Assembly (NCBI GenBank): GCA_963281255.1
Contig: OY725490.1
Coordinates: 3,658,001 to 3,722,000 of the forward strand
Length of the DNA: 64,000 nucleotides
Direction of reading: 5' to 3'
From: Aphrocallistes beatrix
Taxonomy: Eukaryota > Porifera > Hexactinellida > Sceptrulophora > Aphrocallistidae
Below the pieces are notes generated by a model that saw nothing but the letters and a program-made list of their open reading frames with translations, made no database searches and was not told the DNA's origin. A program made the position numbers and the translations under genes. This document shows positions 33,481-45,751 of the stretch, in pieces. The stretch's first letter is position 1; every line of letters starts with the position of its first letter.

Positions 33481-33923
33481 TAGTATATTGATCTGAGAAT
33501 AATTTCTGTAATGTGGTTGATTAACACAATTCAAAAGCGACGAAACGAACCAGAAATGTAATGTTGTACTTATTTCTCTGGAAACTTAATTTATTGAGAT
33601 CGATTTACAGTATATGATGAGACTGTCTTATGAGGAGTGGTAGAAGTTTGGTGGTTTTAATGCTTTCAATTCTCTTGGCTCAAGTAGGATCATTATACGT
33701 ACTAGACTAGTATAGTTAAGTATAGTTAACCGAGGAGTTCGGATAACTGAGGTTCCACTAGATCAGCATGGAGTCTGCGCTTAATAATGTATATTATTGC
33801 TCTATTGGAATCAATGATGAGTAGGCTAATACGTTGTACGTAATATAGTACAACCAAAAGTATGCATATTTGATCGTAGGTTTGTACTTCTCATTTCTTT
33901 ACTGTAAATCAATACCTACACAC
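33481..33923. other. Upstream region of the DUF985 gene
   Basis: Noncoding; no repeat or clear promoter motif. A longer in-frame start at 33870 exists but lacks homology. Confidence 0.35.
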
Positions 33924-34427
33924 ATGGCAGAAGACAAAATCAATTCTCGTGTGGAAGAGCTCATCAAATGTCTACACCTTCAGCCACATCCTACTGAAGG
34001 AGGCTACTTCATTGAGAGTTTTCGCTCCAAGGGTACTTACGAACTAGATCGCGGTATGCGAAACTATTCATCTATGATATACTATCTACTCAAAGACCAA
34101 GATGTTAGCCCGTGGCATAAGCTGAAATGCGATGAATATTACAGTTTCTATGAAGGATCACCCCTCAATGTGTTTCTAATCCACCCGGGATCTGACAAAA
34201 TCGAGGCTGTACTCTTGGGAAGAGATGTCTCCCATGGAGAAGTGTTCCATGTGGAGATTCCCGCTGGTACTTGGGTCGGTTCCTATCCTTCAGAAGCGCA
34301 CTCTTATTCCCTTATTGGAAACCCTACTGCGCCTGGATTCGATTATCGCGATTGCGTTATTGCTACTCCTAAGGATTTGGAACATATAAAAGATCAGAGA
34401 GTTGAAAAACTTTTAGCTAAAAAATAA
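33924..34427 (+). CDS. DUF985 / cupin-fold protein
   Basis: The 167-residue product matches the DUF985 (Cupin_5) family. The diagnostic run is HPTEGGYFIESFRS near the N terminus, then SSMIYYLLK, WHKLKCDEYYSFYEGSPL, VEIPAGTWVGSYP and a final GFDYRDCVIA. These are small single-domain beta-barrels found in bacteria, plants and invertebrates, of uncertain activity; some may bind sugars or act as epimerase-like enzymes. I chose MAEDKIN (33924) because the homology begins right after it. No intron. Confidence 0.88.
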   Translation: MAEDKINSRVEELIKCLHLQPHPTEGGYFIESFRSKGTYELDRGMRNYSSMIYYLLKDQDVSPWHKLKCDEYYSFYEGSPLNVFLIHPGSDKIEAVLLGRDVSHGEVFHVEIPAGTWVGSYPSEAHSYSLIGNPTAPGFDYRDCVIATPKDLEHIKDQRVEKLLAKK

Positions 34428-34589
34428 TTTCACCGCGTACGTATAGATACCAAATATTATTTCATTTATCGCTTATTTATTAATTTAATTCAATCAATCG
34501 ACCAAGTATTTATTAGAATGATTGATTAAAGTAGCCTAATATTTCTCGATTTCCACAGGATTTTTGATGGTTGGGATACAACACCCAGC

Positions 34590-34815
34590 TGGGGGTCTGA
34601 CGCTCTAAGGCCTGTCAGGCCAAAACTGATCCCCTAGCAAATTTGGTCCCCCCGGACTATTTTGGGGCGCCAAATTTGGTCGCTAAATTTGGTCCGGGGG
34701 ACCAGTTTTGGTTACCAACATTGGTCTGGGGGACCAGATTTGGCTGCCAAATTATTCCGGGGGATCAGTTTGGGTCGCGAAATTTGGTCCTGGAACCAGG
34801 CTGGCAGCCAATCTG
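34590..34815. repeat. Array of GGTCCGGGGGACCA words
   Basis: Roughly ten units combine AAATTTGGTC with GGGGGACCAG in alternating orientation, so the whole block is self-complementary. It belongs to the family at 2541-2840. A short frame through it is an artefact. Confidence 0.7.
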
Positions 34816-35021
34816 ATCCATATGTATTTTTATCGATTAATTTAGTTGGTGGTATAATTAGTTTTTAGAACAATATAAATTTAAGTAAATCTAGGACCTA
34901 TACAATGCTATAGCTGGCCATTGACTTGAGAGGCTGGTTGTGGGCCAGGTAGCAATCAGAGTTGAGACCCTGATCTAATCGTTACAGATACTAACATATA
35001 ACCAGACTTTAGTGGTGGGAC

Positions 35022-35427
35022 CCGGTGTAGCAGCCCAGATTAACCCCCATCCAGTTTAACCCCGACTATAATCTTGGCTAGCCCAGTTTAACTCCAAGGT
35101 ATAATCTTGGCTAGCCTAGTTTATACCCCAGGGGTTAAACTAAATTAGCCCAGAATATCCCGCAAAGGTTAAACTGGGCTAGCCTAGATTAACCCCTGGG
35201 TATAAACTGGGCTAGCCTAGTTTATACCTGGGGTTGATTTAGGCTAGCCCAGATTAACCCCCAAAAGGGGTTAATCTAGGATAAAGGGTATAATCTGGGC
35301 TAGCCTAAATTAACCCCAGGGCTTAATATGGGCTAGCCCAGTTCATACCTGGGGGTTAATCTAGGCTAGCCCAGATTATACCCAGGGTTAAACTGGGTGG
35401 GGAGGTTGATCTAGGCGGTTACACCGG
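35022..35427. repeat. Fold-back array of TAGCCCAGTTTAACCCC
   Basis: About twenty alternating copies of GCTAGCCCAGATTAACCCC and complement lie between ends CCGGTGTA (35022) and TACACCGG (to 35427). It looks like a MITE whose entire length has become arrayed inverted words. Next to it (35430-35515) are words with ACCCGGGTATT. Confidence 0.75.
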
Positions 35428-35515
35428 CTCTCAAATACCCGGGTATTACCCGGTTCCTAAATTTATATTGCTATTCAAAACCCGGGTATTTCAAGTCAGA
35501 GGAACCGGGTAATTG

Positions 35516-37429
35516 AAGCCAATTAACCAGATGTTACACGATGAATACCGTCAAGATATAGCAAGTTTATGAGAATGGAACAAGGCGTAAAACTACCTGA
35601 GTAAGCATACAATGCAACAGTAGTTATACATATCACAAGTACTACATACGTAGGATAGATATAATTTTTTCAAATTTTAAGTATTGATAATCTAATTGAC
35701 TAATAAATAAGATTAAGCTATCGCTTTATTAGTCAAGGGGATTTTGGTAATTAGATCTGAGAGAATGACGAAAATGCTCAATGTGAAAATCCTCACCTGT
35801 TGTGGTGACAGCACAAGTGTTCTTGGAAATACACAAAATTACGATCGAGTTTAAGCGACTCTTTACTCGATACATTAGTATTCTAGAAGGGCACTTCAAA
35901 AGGATTGAAATTGGGAATCCTGAATACTCCTGTAACAGACAGCTAGCTATGAAAATTATCCATTCATTGTTAGCAACGATATTATTTATCTACAAGTATT
36001 AGTATCCTAATGAACTACTATGTGTTACTCAAATTTCATGCTAAACCGGTAAATTTGGGATAGATCTCAAGGGAAATCACTACAATCGCAATGTCTGCAT
36101 TGTGAGTTATAATACCCAAGTATTGTGTCACAAGAGAACCGAGAACCGGATCTTAGAATTTGAGGAATCATCGACAGCGCTATAACCAATGTATGCAAAA
36201 ACTACAGTATTAGATCTGTTCGTTGTTGTTTCGTTGTAATTGTGAGATCAAAACTTTGATTATGAATAAAGGAGTGCTCATCGCATTGTAGAATCCCAGT
36301 TTTGAATGAGACTATTCTTGTGTTTGTTTTATAGTGAAAATGTCATAAGTGTCAGAAGTTCGCCATTAATTTTGTCCTTTGGAATTGTTACCCTGTGGTG
36401 AGATGTCCCCCGAACCTATGGCACTAGGATGATGAATCCGTGAGACTTCTAACCCTGGGGTAACGAATACTGTGGGGACGGCCGGCACACCGACATAGGT
36501 ATATACTTTGTTCATTTTACAATTGATGGATACCAAGTTTCATAGTCATACATACGTTTAGTCAAATGTACTCTAGTTTTAGTAAATAACCGATATCCTC
36601 GTAAATTTGAATGTTTCCAAGTGATAGAATCCCGACAGAATCCAATGTTTCGGTGAACTCTTTTCACCCAAAGTATGGCTGAAAAGCAGTGAATTGAGCA
36701 TCTAATTTCTGTTTAGAATCTGTTCGCACAATGAATTATTGTTAGGCATGATATTATCATACATAATCGGGGTCTTACGACCTAACTATAACTTATATAA
36801 GTATGGCGTGAGGAACCACAGCTAGAGAGACCTCCTAGAGTGATAGTAACGTTATCACATCATTTAAGGGGAGGCTTGCATTAGTGTAAGGGACTAAATG
36901 GCACAAAAAATTGCCCCGGACCAATTTTGGCTGGGGGAGACCACTTTTGGCCGGCTAAAATTGATCCCCCCAAATTATTTCGTGACAGGCCCCAGTGGGA
37001 TCCAGGAGCAAATCCCCTGGAGCTGACAGTATGTGTCTCATAATATGACCAGATTTAATATAAATTTAATATTAGTTTATGGATTATTAGGCTTCCTTCG
37101 GGCAATTTAACACCTGAGAAATGAAATAATGAATAAAAGTAAATTTTGCTATATGGTGTATATTCCTTTATTACGTATTTCCATACGTATAATATTATTT
37201 GAAATTGTTGGAACCATTCGTGAACTATTAAATATGTTCAATGGTGACGTCATTGCCACTTTTGAATTTTCTGAATATTCAATTTTAAATATCTACGATT
37301 TAGTCGGTAATAGATGCCTCATTCCAAAATGAAATGTTCTCCATCACGCTTCGCAGTTGAGAAATGCGCGCTCATATTCAAGAATTCGTCTTAATATTCT
37401 AAGAGAAATTATTTAAACAACAAAGCATG
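35516..37429. other. Noncoding interval with one GGACCA-family fragment
   Basis: At 36890-36990 a fragment of the GGTCC/GGACC family includes ATGGCACAAAAAATTGCCCC; an inverted relative is at 44560-44640. A 67-codon frame at 37129 has no recognisable features. Otherwise I see nothing. Confidence 0.4.
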
Positions 37430-37960
37430 GGTGTTACTTTAGCAGCGGATTCGCCGTGTCGCACTTAAATGTTAATAACTTTATGAATTTAGGTCCAATT
37501 TGAAATCTGATGATATCAACGAGTAGAGGAGGTCTGGACGTTTCATAATCTCAGTTCAAATCCCGAAATATCCAGTGATGACTTAGCAATTTACTTTTTA
37601 ATTTTTGTCACGGTTTTTCTTGAATATCTCAAAAGTTATACGAGCTATCGAATCTATCTTAGACACATATGTGCTCCAGGTCTGGACGTTTATGTAGTTA
37701 AAATTTTAAGTCGATAAGTTAAGATTTAGCGAATTTATGGCTGATTCAATTTTTCATAGTTCATAAGTGTTACTTTAGCAGCGGATTCGCCGTGTCGCAC
37801 TTAAATGCTAATAACTTTATGAATTTGGATCCGATTTGAAATCTAATCATACCAACGTGGAGAGGAGGTCTGGACGTTTGTGTTGTTAAATTTTGAAGCT
37901 AATAAGTTAAAATTTGGTGAATTTGTGGTCGGTTCAATTTTTTACTGGTTGTGATATCAC
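37430..37960. repeat. Direct duplication of about 190 bp
   Basis: The block starting GTGTTACTTTAGCAGCGGAT occurs at about 37431 and again at about 37767. Both continue through CGCCGTGTCGCACTTAAATG and GGAGGTCTGGACGTTT. The copies are 336 bp apart and differ at scattered sites. Confidence 0.75.
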
Positions 37961-38002
37961 TGGAGTTGTATCTATCAGTAATATCTACTTTTAATCACAT
38001 CA

Positions 38003-39876
38003 GCGGCCGTATTCACTAAGAACTTAAGACCGATCTTAAGATCGATCTTAGTGCTTAAGTCTTAAGTTCGATCTTAAGTCGTATTCACTAAGAATGGTAT
38101 TCACTAAGATTTAAGTTCGATCTTAAGACCGAACTTAAGACCGAACTTTAAGCAACCTAGGGAGGTGTCTTAAGTATTGGAATTGATTCGATTTTCACTA
38201 ATTACTCCATAAATGTTGTTCAAACTTACTTCTATCGAACATTTAATCTACCTTGATTGATATTAGACTTCAAATAAAATTTAAATATTTAAAAAACATT
38301 TCTCCTTATTGTGTGTAACATCGCAACATGTATCACATGCTATATTCGTGGCAAATTCTTTTTGGATTTGTATGAATAAACAAACATACATTCTTTGATC
38401 ATATAATCATTCCAATATGCACAATTATAGAGACAGGCTTTATATATTGATTCACATGACTGATAATAATCACTTTGATCCTATTTTCCTATTCACAATG
38501 ATTTTTTCAGTCTCTGACGTTTCAATCTATAATAGTCCCTCTGCTCTTCATCAACCTGCTGTAATGGAAGTAAGTCTGCAGCCTTCAAGAGTTCGACCGA
38601 ATCATCTTGCTCATCAACAGTTCGCCTTCTCTTCCGACTTTTCTTTGATGGCTTACGAGTATATATTGTCGGGATTTCAACTTCTGGAGACTCTAAAATT
38701 GGAGTATCTTCAAATTCAACAGGACCTGCAGCTGATACTGTTGATGCTATTGGAATTTCATTGTTCTCAGCTGGTGCTTTGAAAAAGATCAGCAGCACCT
38801 GTAATTCCGCTAAAAGCAAGGGTGTTTTGAAACATCTCTGTTACCCGATCTGCAGAGTCAGAAATACTTCTATCTGCTGATATAATTGCATGTCCTCGTC
38901 TTCTACCTGTCCAGCAATGTTTGTACCCCCTCCAGTCTTTCTGGCTTCCTGTCTTTGTCAGCAGAATTCCTGAGCCTCTCAAAATCTCACCTGCTGATTC
39001 AATTTCATTAATGAGACTGCACTCTTCTTCTCTGGTCCAATTTGCTTTGCGGGATTTGTCCATTTGGTTTGGTATTGTTAATGCAAGTACTCAGCAGCAA
39101 TTTATATACACGAGAGGACGCCGACTTACCATAACCACTAAGACACCAATTATTTTCGTAACACCAAATGACGCAGAAATTTTACCGTCAATAGAGTTCA
39201 ATTTATTGTACTTCTCATATCCAGTGTTTAATACTTTGTTTTAGAGAGGTTTCATGTTACAATATACAAAGACACGTCGTTTATATGTTTTGTTTAATAT
39301 AATATTATGAATCCATGAGGTATAACTTGTGCTCTTTGATAGCTCTTCCTTTGATATTGGCTAGTGTAGAATAATTATAGATTACATGCATAAAACATTG
39401 AATTTTCATAATAGAATTCAAAGTTAAAACAAAGATTTCACCACAGATATGTAAGAGACTCACTAGCAGGCATTCCAGGCGTACAACTACATAGATAGAA
39501 GCTATGTCATACAGGAGTGGGTTAATCAATCTTCTTTGCTCCTAATATTGACATTAATTGCCCCAATTTTGAACAAAAAAGAAGAAATATAGTTTATTTT
39601 CACTAGATCAATAATAAATGACCACTTACTACCATTACAATATTATAGTTCAGTTTTGTATTTGATTAGTATAATGCTATATTCTAATCATATTAACCCT
39701 AACGTTATTTCTAAGTTCTATCTTAAGATCGATCATAAGATCGATCTTAATTCTTAGTGAATAGCTCTAAGTTCGATCTTAAGATCGATCTTAACTAAGA
39801 TCGATCTTAAGACTTAAGATCGATCTTAAGACTTAAGATCGATCTTAGTGCTAAGATCTTAGTGAATACGGCTGCA
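38003..39876 (-). mobile_element. Harbinger-like element with ATCTTAAGATCG arms
   Basis: The ends GCGGCCGTATTCACTAAG and CTTAGTGAATACGGCTGC are inverted. Both arms (38003-38165, 39705-39876) are runs of GATCTTAAGATCG-type palindromic words. The CCGTATTCAC terminus and a Myb/SANT-like second gene are typical of PIF/Harbinger elements, but no DDE transposase is present and I could not define a 3-bp duplication. Confidence 0.65.
38493..39063 (-). pseudogene. Myb/SANT-like (trihelix) DNA-binding protein of the Harbinger-like element
   Basis: The 5' frame (39063-38770) starts MDKSRKANWTREEECSLINE, a Myb/SANT-like helix with the expected first tryptophan. A second frame, overlapping around 38767-38819, carries a basic patch (KKSRKRRRT) and a leucine-rich helix (ELLKAADLLPL). 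Together they have the layout of the accessory DNA-binding protein that partners Harbinger transposases. The frame change lies around 38770-38815; either a frameshift or an undetected splice explains it. Confidence 0.55.
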
Positions 39877-40130
39877 GATCATATTTTTATTGTTTAATTC
39901 GGGGTCCAGCACTAAATTTCCAGCCATTTGATATATATATTGACCATATTTGGAGAATGTTTAGGTTGGCCGTTCCTAGCAACGGCAGGAATGTTGAAAA
40001 ATTCGATCTCCAAATTTTGGAGTAACCATATCGAGTGACCCCTTGTTCTTCTCGGCTAGGTTCAGCGAGTACGAATATGCTATTTAGAACGCTCTAATAT
40101 ATCATATGTGGAATATATGAAAGTTTTGTG
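39877..40130. other. Noncoding spacer before the gap
   Basis: A stretch at 39990-40060 resembles sequence near 5280-5360 and 54480-54540 (words GGAATGTT...CCAAATTTT, GAGTGACCCCTTG), a dispersed repeat. Confidence 0.35.
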
Positions 40131-40330
40131 NNNNNNNNNNNNNNNNNNNNNNNNNNNNNNNNNNNNNNNNNNNNNNNNNNNNNNNNNNNNNNNNNNNNNN
40201 NNNNNNNNNNNNNNNNNNNNNNNNNNNNNNNNNNNNNNNNNNNNNNNNNNNNNNNNNNNNNNNNNNNNNNNNNNNNNNNNNNNNNNNNNNNNNNNNNNNN
40301 NNNNNNNNNNNNNNNNNNNNNNNNNNNNNN
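40131..40330. other. Assembly gap (200 N)
   Basis: Exactly 200 undetermined bases, probably a fixed-size scaffold gap. Sequence on its right is a palindrome, a common cause of assembly failure. Confidence 0.99.
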
Positions 40331-40343
40331 GGTACACCTATAT

Positions 40344-40557
40344 TCTATAATTGTTGTGGTAAGGCGAAGTCATGATAATTATCTGTGAAGATAAAATACA
40401 AGTGATATACGAAAAGTCTGTATCCCTGAAAGAATGCACTTTAAAAATTTCCAATTGTCTTCTCACTAATTTATATGACACTGATAATGTAGGTGCAATA
40501 TGTATTTTATCTTCACAGATAATTATCATGACTTCGCCTTACCACAACAATTATAGA
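40344..40557. repeat. 214-bp inverted repeat with perfect 57-bp arms
   Basis: Arms 40344-40400 and 40501-40557 are exact inverted copies around a 100-bp centre. Outside them GGTACACCTATATT (40331) and its complement (to 40588) extend the symmetry imperfectly. Frames through the arms mirror each other and are not genes. Confidence 0.85.
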
Positions 40558-40586
40558 TGATAATTATAGATAAATATAGGTGTACC

Positions 40587-41168
40587 AGGGTTGCCGTGGG
40601 AATGGAATTTTAATACCCATCCCCATCCCATTCCCACAGGATTTCTGTGGGAATACCCACAAAAACCCACAGAACCCACAGGAAATAGGGGCGTAGCCAG
40701 TGGCTCCGACAAGGGCCTGCCAGGGGCTACGGTCCGTCTTAACTGGGCCTGCAGGAACATTTTCTGGGCCTGTAGGATATTTAGTGGGCCTGCGGGCAGG
40801 CCCTGCAGGCCCATTGGCTACGCCTATGATAGGAAACCTCACAAAAAAAACACAGAAACCCATAAGAAAACGGGCTTGCCTAATTCCCTGGACTGGACGG
40901 CATCCCGTCCAGGGAATTAGGTATCTCACCCGTCCCGGAAATTAGGTACCTTTTCTGTCCCGTCCGGGAGATTAGGCATTTTGACTCGTCCCGTCCCGGA
41001 AATTAGGTACCTGATGGTTCCGTCCCGTCCCGGAAATTAGGCATGCTCCAAGAAAACCCACAGAACCCACATGTGGGAATACCCATAGGCTTAAAGTAAT
41101 TCCCATTCCCATCCCATATGGGAATACCCATGGGAAAACCCACAGATTCCCATTCCCACGGCAACCCT
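40587..41168. mobile_element. hAT-type MITE with exact 8-bp TSD
   Basis: The ends AGGGTTGCCGTGGGAATGG and complement are flanked by GGTGTACC at 40579-40586 and 41169-41176. The arms repeat GGGAATACCCACA. Inside are a GGGCGTAGCC...GGCTACGCC fragment (about 40688-40829) and an array of CCCGTCCCGGAAATTAGG. A truncated relative is at 6121. Confidence 0.85.
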
Positions 41169-41176
41169 GGTGTACC

Positions 41177-41240
41177 CATCTTGTCACGAAAAGTCTTGTC
41201 ACGAAATGTCCTTGTCATGGAAAGTCTTGTCACGAAATGT
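41177..41240. repeat. TTGTCACGAAATGTCC microrepeat
   Basis: Five tandem 15-19 bp units. The word resembles the arm words of the MULE-like MITEs (GTCACGAA). Confidence 0.65.
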
Positions 41241-41539
41241 CCCTGTCACGGACATACAATTATTCTCACCAGCTCAGACAGATAATACCTCGTGGAGAGG
41301 AGAACTTGGTGATAAATCCATTTTACTTCTGTTTAGATATAGCTAGCAATATTCTAATGACGGATTCGGCTACTAATTTTGTGTTAATCTTCTCTAACAG
41401 AGGAGAATTGATACACAAATTCGGTAAAAAAGGAGGAGATAGAGGAGAGTTCCTTGAGGCTAAGGGAATAGCTCTAGACTCTGAAGATAGAATAATAGTA
41501 GCTTCTGAGGATCCTAATCATTGCATCCAACTATTCTGA
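41237..41539 (+). pseudogene. NHL-repeat protein, C-terminal remnant
   Basis: About 85 codons match the last two propeller blades of the NHL genes (FGKKGGDRGEFLEAKGIALDS, then IIVASEDPNHCIQLF and a stop at the homologous position). The N-terminal coiled coil and the other blades are gone, replaced by the MITE and microrepeat immediately upstream. It is probably a gene copy destroyed by insertion or deletion at about 41240. Confidence 0.75.
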
Positions 41540-41744
41540 CTTTAATATTCGTTTACTGTATTGTTACTAGATAAGTTTTCATTATTGATAAGCATTGGTT
41601 TGCATGGAACTATGATTTCTACATTTGACTCATTATTTCTTTAAATTCTCAAATACGCTACGAAACGTTCGACGTAAGAAAATCAACTTCTATTCCCTTG
41701 GTTAGTGTTTTGTCTTCTAATTTTATCATTTACAAATATAATAT

Positions 41745-43111
41745 GTATGTGACCACTGCTCGTTGGAAACTTGTTCTATCACCTAAAATGACTGAGTTAT
41801 AGTCGAAAAACTGAAATTTCAGATTATAAAATAAAGGTGATAATGACGTCATAATTCCAAGATGAGTCGACATTTTCGTCTGAGGTCAGAACTTAGTGGA
41901 GCCATAGCCAAAAGACACCAACGTGCCAAAAATCAGCTTTCTGTGCCTGGCAATTTCTTCCATCAATTCGTTGCAGATATATATATATACACCGTATACT
42001 ATATACGTGTATATATATATACAAGCGCACTTCGCTTGCTTGCGCTGCGCGGCTGGCGGACACTTCGTGTCCGCGGGAGGCTCCCTTCGGTCGCCTGGCG
42101 GTGACATTGGTTAATTATAAGGGAGATATCATCTCTAAATATGTCCATCTTAGTTTTAAAATCGATTTCACTCGAAAAGTCACAAAATTTGTCAATTTTT
42201 AAAATTTTGATGAGTAATGATGACGTCATAACAAAGTGATGAGTCATCATTTTTTGATGATAATTGCATCATATGTGAGGTATGTTAGTATACAGATTCT
42301 ATTGAAATTTCAGCCTTCTATCTCCTATAATGGCTGAGTTATGCCCGAATAACTGTGTTGCTTAACTTTTTAAAATGTGACAATGACGTCATAATTCCAT
42401 GATGAGTCGACATTTTGCTCTGAGCTCAGAACTTACTGGAGCCATAGCCAAAAGACTCCCACATGCCAAAAATTAGCTTTCTGTGCCCTCCAGTTTCTTC
42501 AATCAATTCGTTACAGAGATATATATCCTTAATATTAAAACTCGATTATTGTATATTTATATATACAAGCGCGCTTCGCTTGCTTGCGCTGCGCGGCTGG
42601 CGGGCACTTCGTGTCCGCCGGAGGCTCCCTTCGGTCGCCTGGAGGTGACATTGGTTAATTATAAGGGAGATATCATCTCTAAATATGTCCATCTTAGTCT
42701 TAAAATCGATATCACTCGAAAAGTCACCAAATTTGTCAATTTTTAAAATTTTGATGAGTAATGATGACGTCATAACAAAGTGATGAGTCATCATTTTTTG
42801 ATGATAATTGCATCATATGTGAGGTATGTTAGTATACAGATTCTATTAAAATTTCAGCCTTCTATCTCCTATAATGGCTGAGTTATGCCCGAATAACTGT
42901 GTTGCTTAACTTTTAAAAATGTGACAATGGCGTCATAATTCCATGATGAGTCGACATTTTGCTCTGAGCTCAGAACTTGCTGGAGCCATAACCAAAAGAC
43001 CCCCACACGCCAAAAATCAGCTTTCTGCGCCTGGCAGTTTCTTCAATCAATTCGTTACAGATATATATATATATATATATATAAACAATAATCGAGTTTT
43101 AATAGTAAGGA
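41745..43111. repeat. ~500-bp CRE/TRE repeat family: one partial and two full tandem copies
   Basis: The copies are 41745-41975 (3' half), 42022-42520 and 42566-43070. Each full copy has a GC-rich head of nested hairpins (CAAGCGCGCTTCGCTTGC, GCGGACACTTCGTGTCCGC), an AT-rich middle with ATGACGTCAT and TGAGTCATCA palindromes, and a tail ending CAATTCGTTACAG plus (TA)n. The last copy ends in TAATCGAGTTTTAATAGTAAGGAT (43087-43110) and its mirror stands at 42526. Short frames in it are artefacts. Confidence 0.85.
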
Positions 43112-43128
43112 TATACATATATATAATA

Positions 43129-43411
43129 TAATACACTCGACTACGCTTAATAAGGTCACATCGGTCAGAGGACATTTTGACCCGATTAAGCGGAGAACCC
43201 TATTACCCGAAAATATTTTGACTAGCTTCTATGTGTGAGAGCTATTCCGGTCCTGCCAAAAGTGAATCGATTAACTCGGCAATTAGTACGCACTCGGTAT
43301 ATATAGTCCAGTCAAACTATGGTTTGAGTTGGAACAAATTGCAACAAAATTTATTTCAGTGGTAAATTAACGAGGGAAGGTACTTAAGTGCTTCTTACCC
43401 GAGTTCTACTG
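43129..43411. repeat. pogo-like MITE fragments
   Basis: A sequence with CATCGGTCAGAGGACATTTT and GATTAAGCGGAGAACCCTAT is shared with 56655-56820. It is fused to a 5018-like block and ends CCGAGTTCTACTG, the 21085-family terminus. Confidence 0.55.
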
Positions 43412-43503
43412 TGTATCAAATTATCAGCCTTGATTATATAATATCAATTGATGAATTTATCCTTACTACGTATTAAAACTTGAGTATGTATATATATCTA
43501 TAT

Positions 43504-43907
43504 CTCTGTAACAAATTGATTGAAGAAACTGCCAGGCACAGAAAGCTGATATTTGGCATGTGGGAGTCTTTTGGCTATAGCTCCACTAAATTCTGACCTC
43601 AAACGAAAATCTCGACTTATCATGGAATTATTACGTCATTGTCACCTTTTTTATAACTTGAAATTTCAGTTTTTCGACCTATAACTCAGCCATTTTAGGC
43701 GTTAGAAGGCTGAAATTTTAATAGAATGTTATATTAATATATCTCAAATATGATACAGCTCCATCAAAGAAAAATTGGCAAATTGACAAATTTTGTGATT
43801 TTTCGTGCGATATCGATTATAACAGTAAGACAGACATATTTAGAGATGTTATCTACCTTATAATTAATCAATGTGAGCCTAGCTAGGCGCCCAAAACTTA
43901 TTTTTTA
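43504..43907 (-). repeat. CRE/TRE repeat family, reverse copy, truncated
   Basis: Starts TCTGTAACAAATTGATTGAAG and ends in a worn GGCGCC block; the GC-rich head is missing. Confidence 0.7.
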
Positions 43908-45743
43908 TATTTGTTCACACTGCAAATAGTCATTACGAGGATATCTTTATTGTAAAAAAGTGCCCCCCAAATAATAGAACTCTGATTGCTTGTGACATTT
44001 CTCGACCACTCGACTAGTTATGTATGCTACAAGCCGGCACATTCACTCGGATAGTCGTACGGTACAACAGAAATTTTAAATTCGAATTTATTCCAGTTAT
44101 GCAGAATCAGGTATTTCCTATGTAGGCAGTTATGTCCGTACGCGCGCTCCTGCGACATCTAACCGTCCGAATTTAACAAACTTTACATGTAGGATCTCTT
44201 GAATTTGTCTTTCCATATATTTTTTAGAGAAATTCCATCACTTCCTGTTTTTCTAAGCATTTATTCATATTAATAACCACTACAAAGCTTTTTCTATTCA
44301 AGGATATAAAAGTGTACTCCATGCTGTATTCTCCTGAAGCAACAGACATTTAGTGAAGCTATATATTGTATAGAAAAGGTTTGAAAATTTGTTTTCCATT
44401 TTTTTGGAGAGGCATGGAAATTTCGCTTAGATCTTCGAACTTAATCGTAGACTCATCATTTGACACCACAAGCCAATTTTCATTTTTGTTTACCATTGTT
44501 TACAATTGATATACATCAAGTAATTAAATATCTAAAATATGCTAGGAACTAGCAATTTTATCCTGGACAAAGGTGGTCCCCTAGCCAAAATTGGTCCGGG
44601 TCAATTTTTGTGCCATTTAATTGCTTATACGAGTGTAGTCCTCTCTTCATAAGATGTGAAGACGTTACAATCACTCTAGCAGGGCTGATATGGCTTCACT
44701 TCATACCTTATATACTAAGTCTTAGTAAATTTTTGCAACGGATATGGGTACTTTGGCACCATATTTATATATACTGGTAATACATTCCTAAGCTCTATCC
44801 TGCGTGGTTAATGATTTTAGGCAGATAATGTATTTTTCAACCATCTTCGACCGCATCCCTGGTCCATTTTTGAGATTTAGATGGCAGGTCTTATATACAG
44901 AGGGCTATGACGTACTTATTTTGGTAGGAATCAACACAAATGATTGTTTCATCCTACCAGCTCCATCTCTACTATCCATACCTATGAAAATTATTTCCAT
45001 ATTTATCCAATACTTGGAATATGTCGTTATTCCGGTCTCCAACAAAGATTTTACCAGTTAGGTCATGTACTAACGAATGGCGGATGCTTCATCCCTGGTT
45101 TCCCTTTGAATTTAATTATTGATCACACAGTTTCCGAAACCTAATGTTTTTGTGCATTTTATCTCACGAATTGCTATTATAAATACTCCAAAATCTTCAC
45201 TTTGACTCTCCCATTCATTCTAAAATACTAAATTCCAATCAATCACCCCCTCACGAAATAAAAATGCCACTTTCACGTGCAATTTGATAATATAATCGGA
45301 TTTCACTGTTCAGCACAATTTGTCACCTTTTTCCTTTGTACCAAATTTCGCATTTCTAGCACCTCCCAGTTATGCAATCAACTTGCACAAGCAAAAAGAA
45401 ATTAAGTAAAATTTTTGATTATAAAGATTTCAATTCATCAGTTTAACTGGAATCTGAAAGATAGGATGTGGTTCTTGTATCAAATCAACAAATTTGAAAA
45501 TTAGTACTAAAACCTTACTTATTCTAAATTACGGCAAATATAGTATAAAGTAAACAACATTGAAAGTAATTTCTGAGTGTAAAAGCAAGTTCCACAAGGA
45601 GATATCCTTTCAGAAACATGACACCACTCATGCTTCAAGGAAACTAGCCACAAACCTACCAGTCATTCTCTAATCAGTCTCTCCCTCTCACTACGACACA
45701 ACACACACTATCAGCTCATGATACCAACAAACTTCTCATCTGC
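43908..45743. other. Noncoding interval with repeat fragments
   Basis: At 44560-44640 is an inverted fragment of the GGTCC/GGACC family. At 45170-45290 a block resembles the interior of the 11279 MITE. Short frames near 44804 and 44944 overlap one another and lack any family signature. The last 100 bp form the NHL promoter. Confidence 0.4.
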
Positions 45744-45751
45744 TATAAATA
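45744..45751 (+). promoter_or_regulatory. TATA box of the second NHL gene
   Basis: TATAAATA lies 61 bp before the ATG at 45805. It sits between the first ATG of the open frame (45718) and the preferred start, so transcripts from it could not include the upstream ATG. Confidence 0.6.

Noticed and set aside
37129..37332. 67-codon frame
   Set aside because: No homology, no domain and AT-rich composition; length is within chance.
40338..40560. Two small frames sharing MIIICEDKI
   Set aside because: Mirror translations of the 57-bp perfect inverted arms.
44804..45144. Overlapping small frames
   Set aside because: They overlap in different frames without signature or conserved start context.
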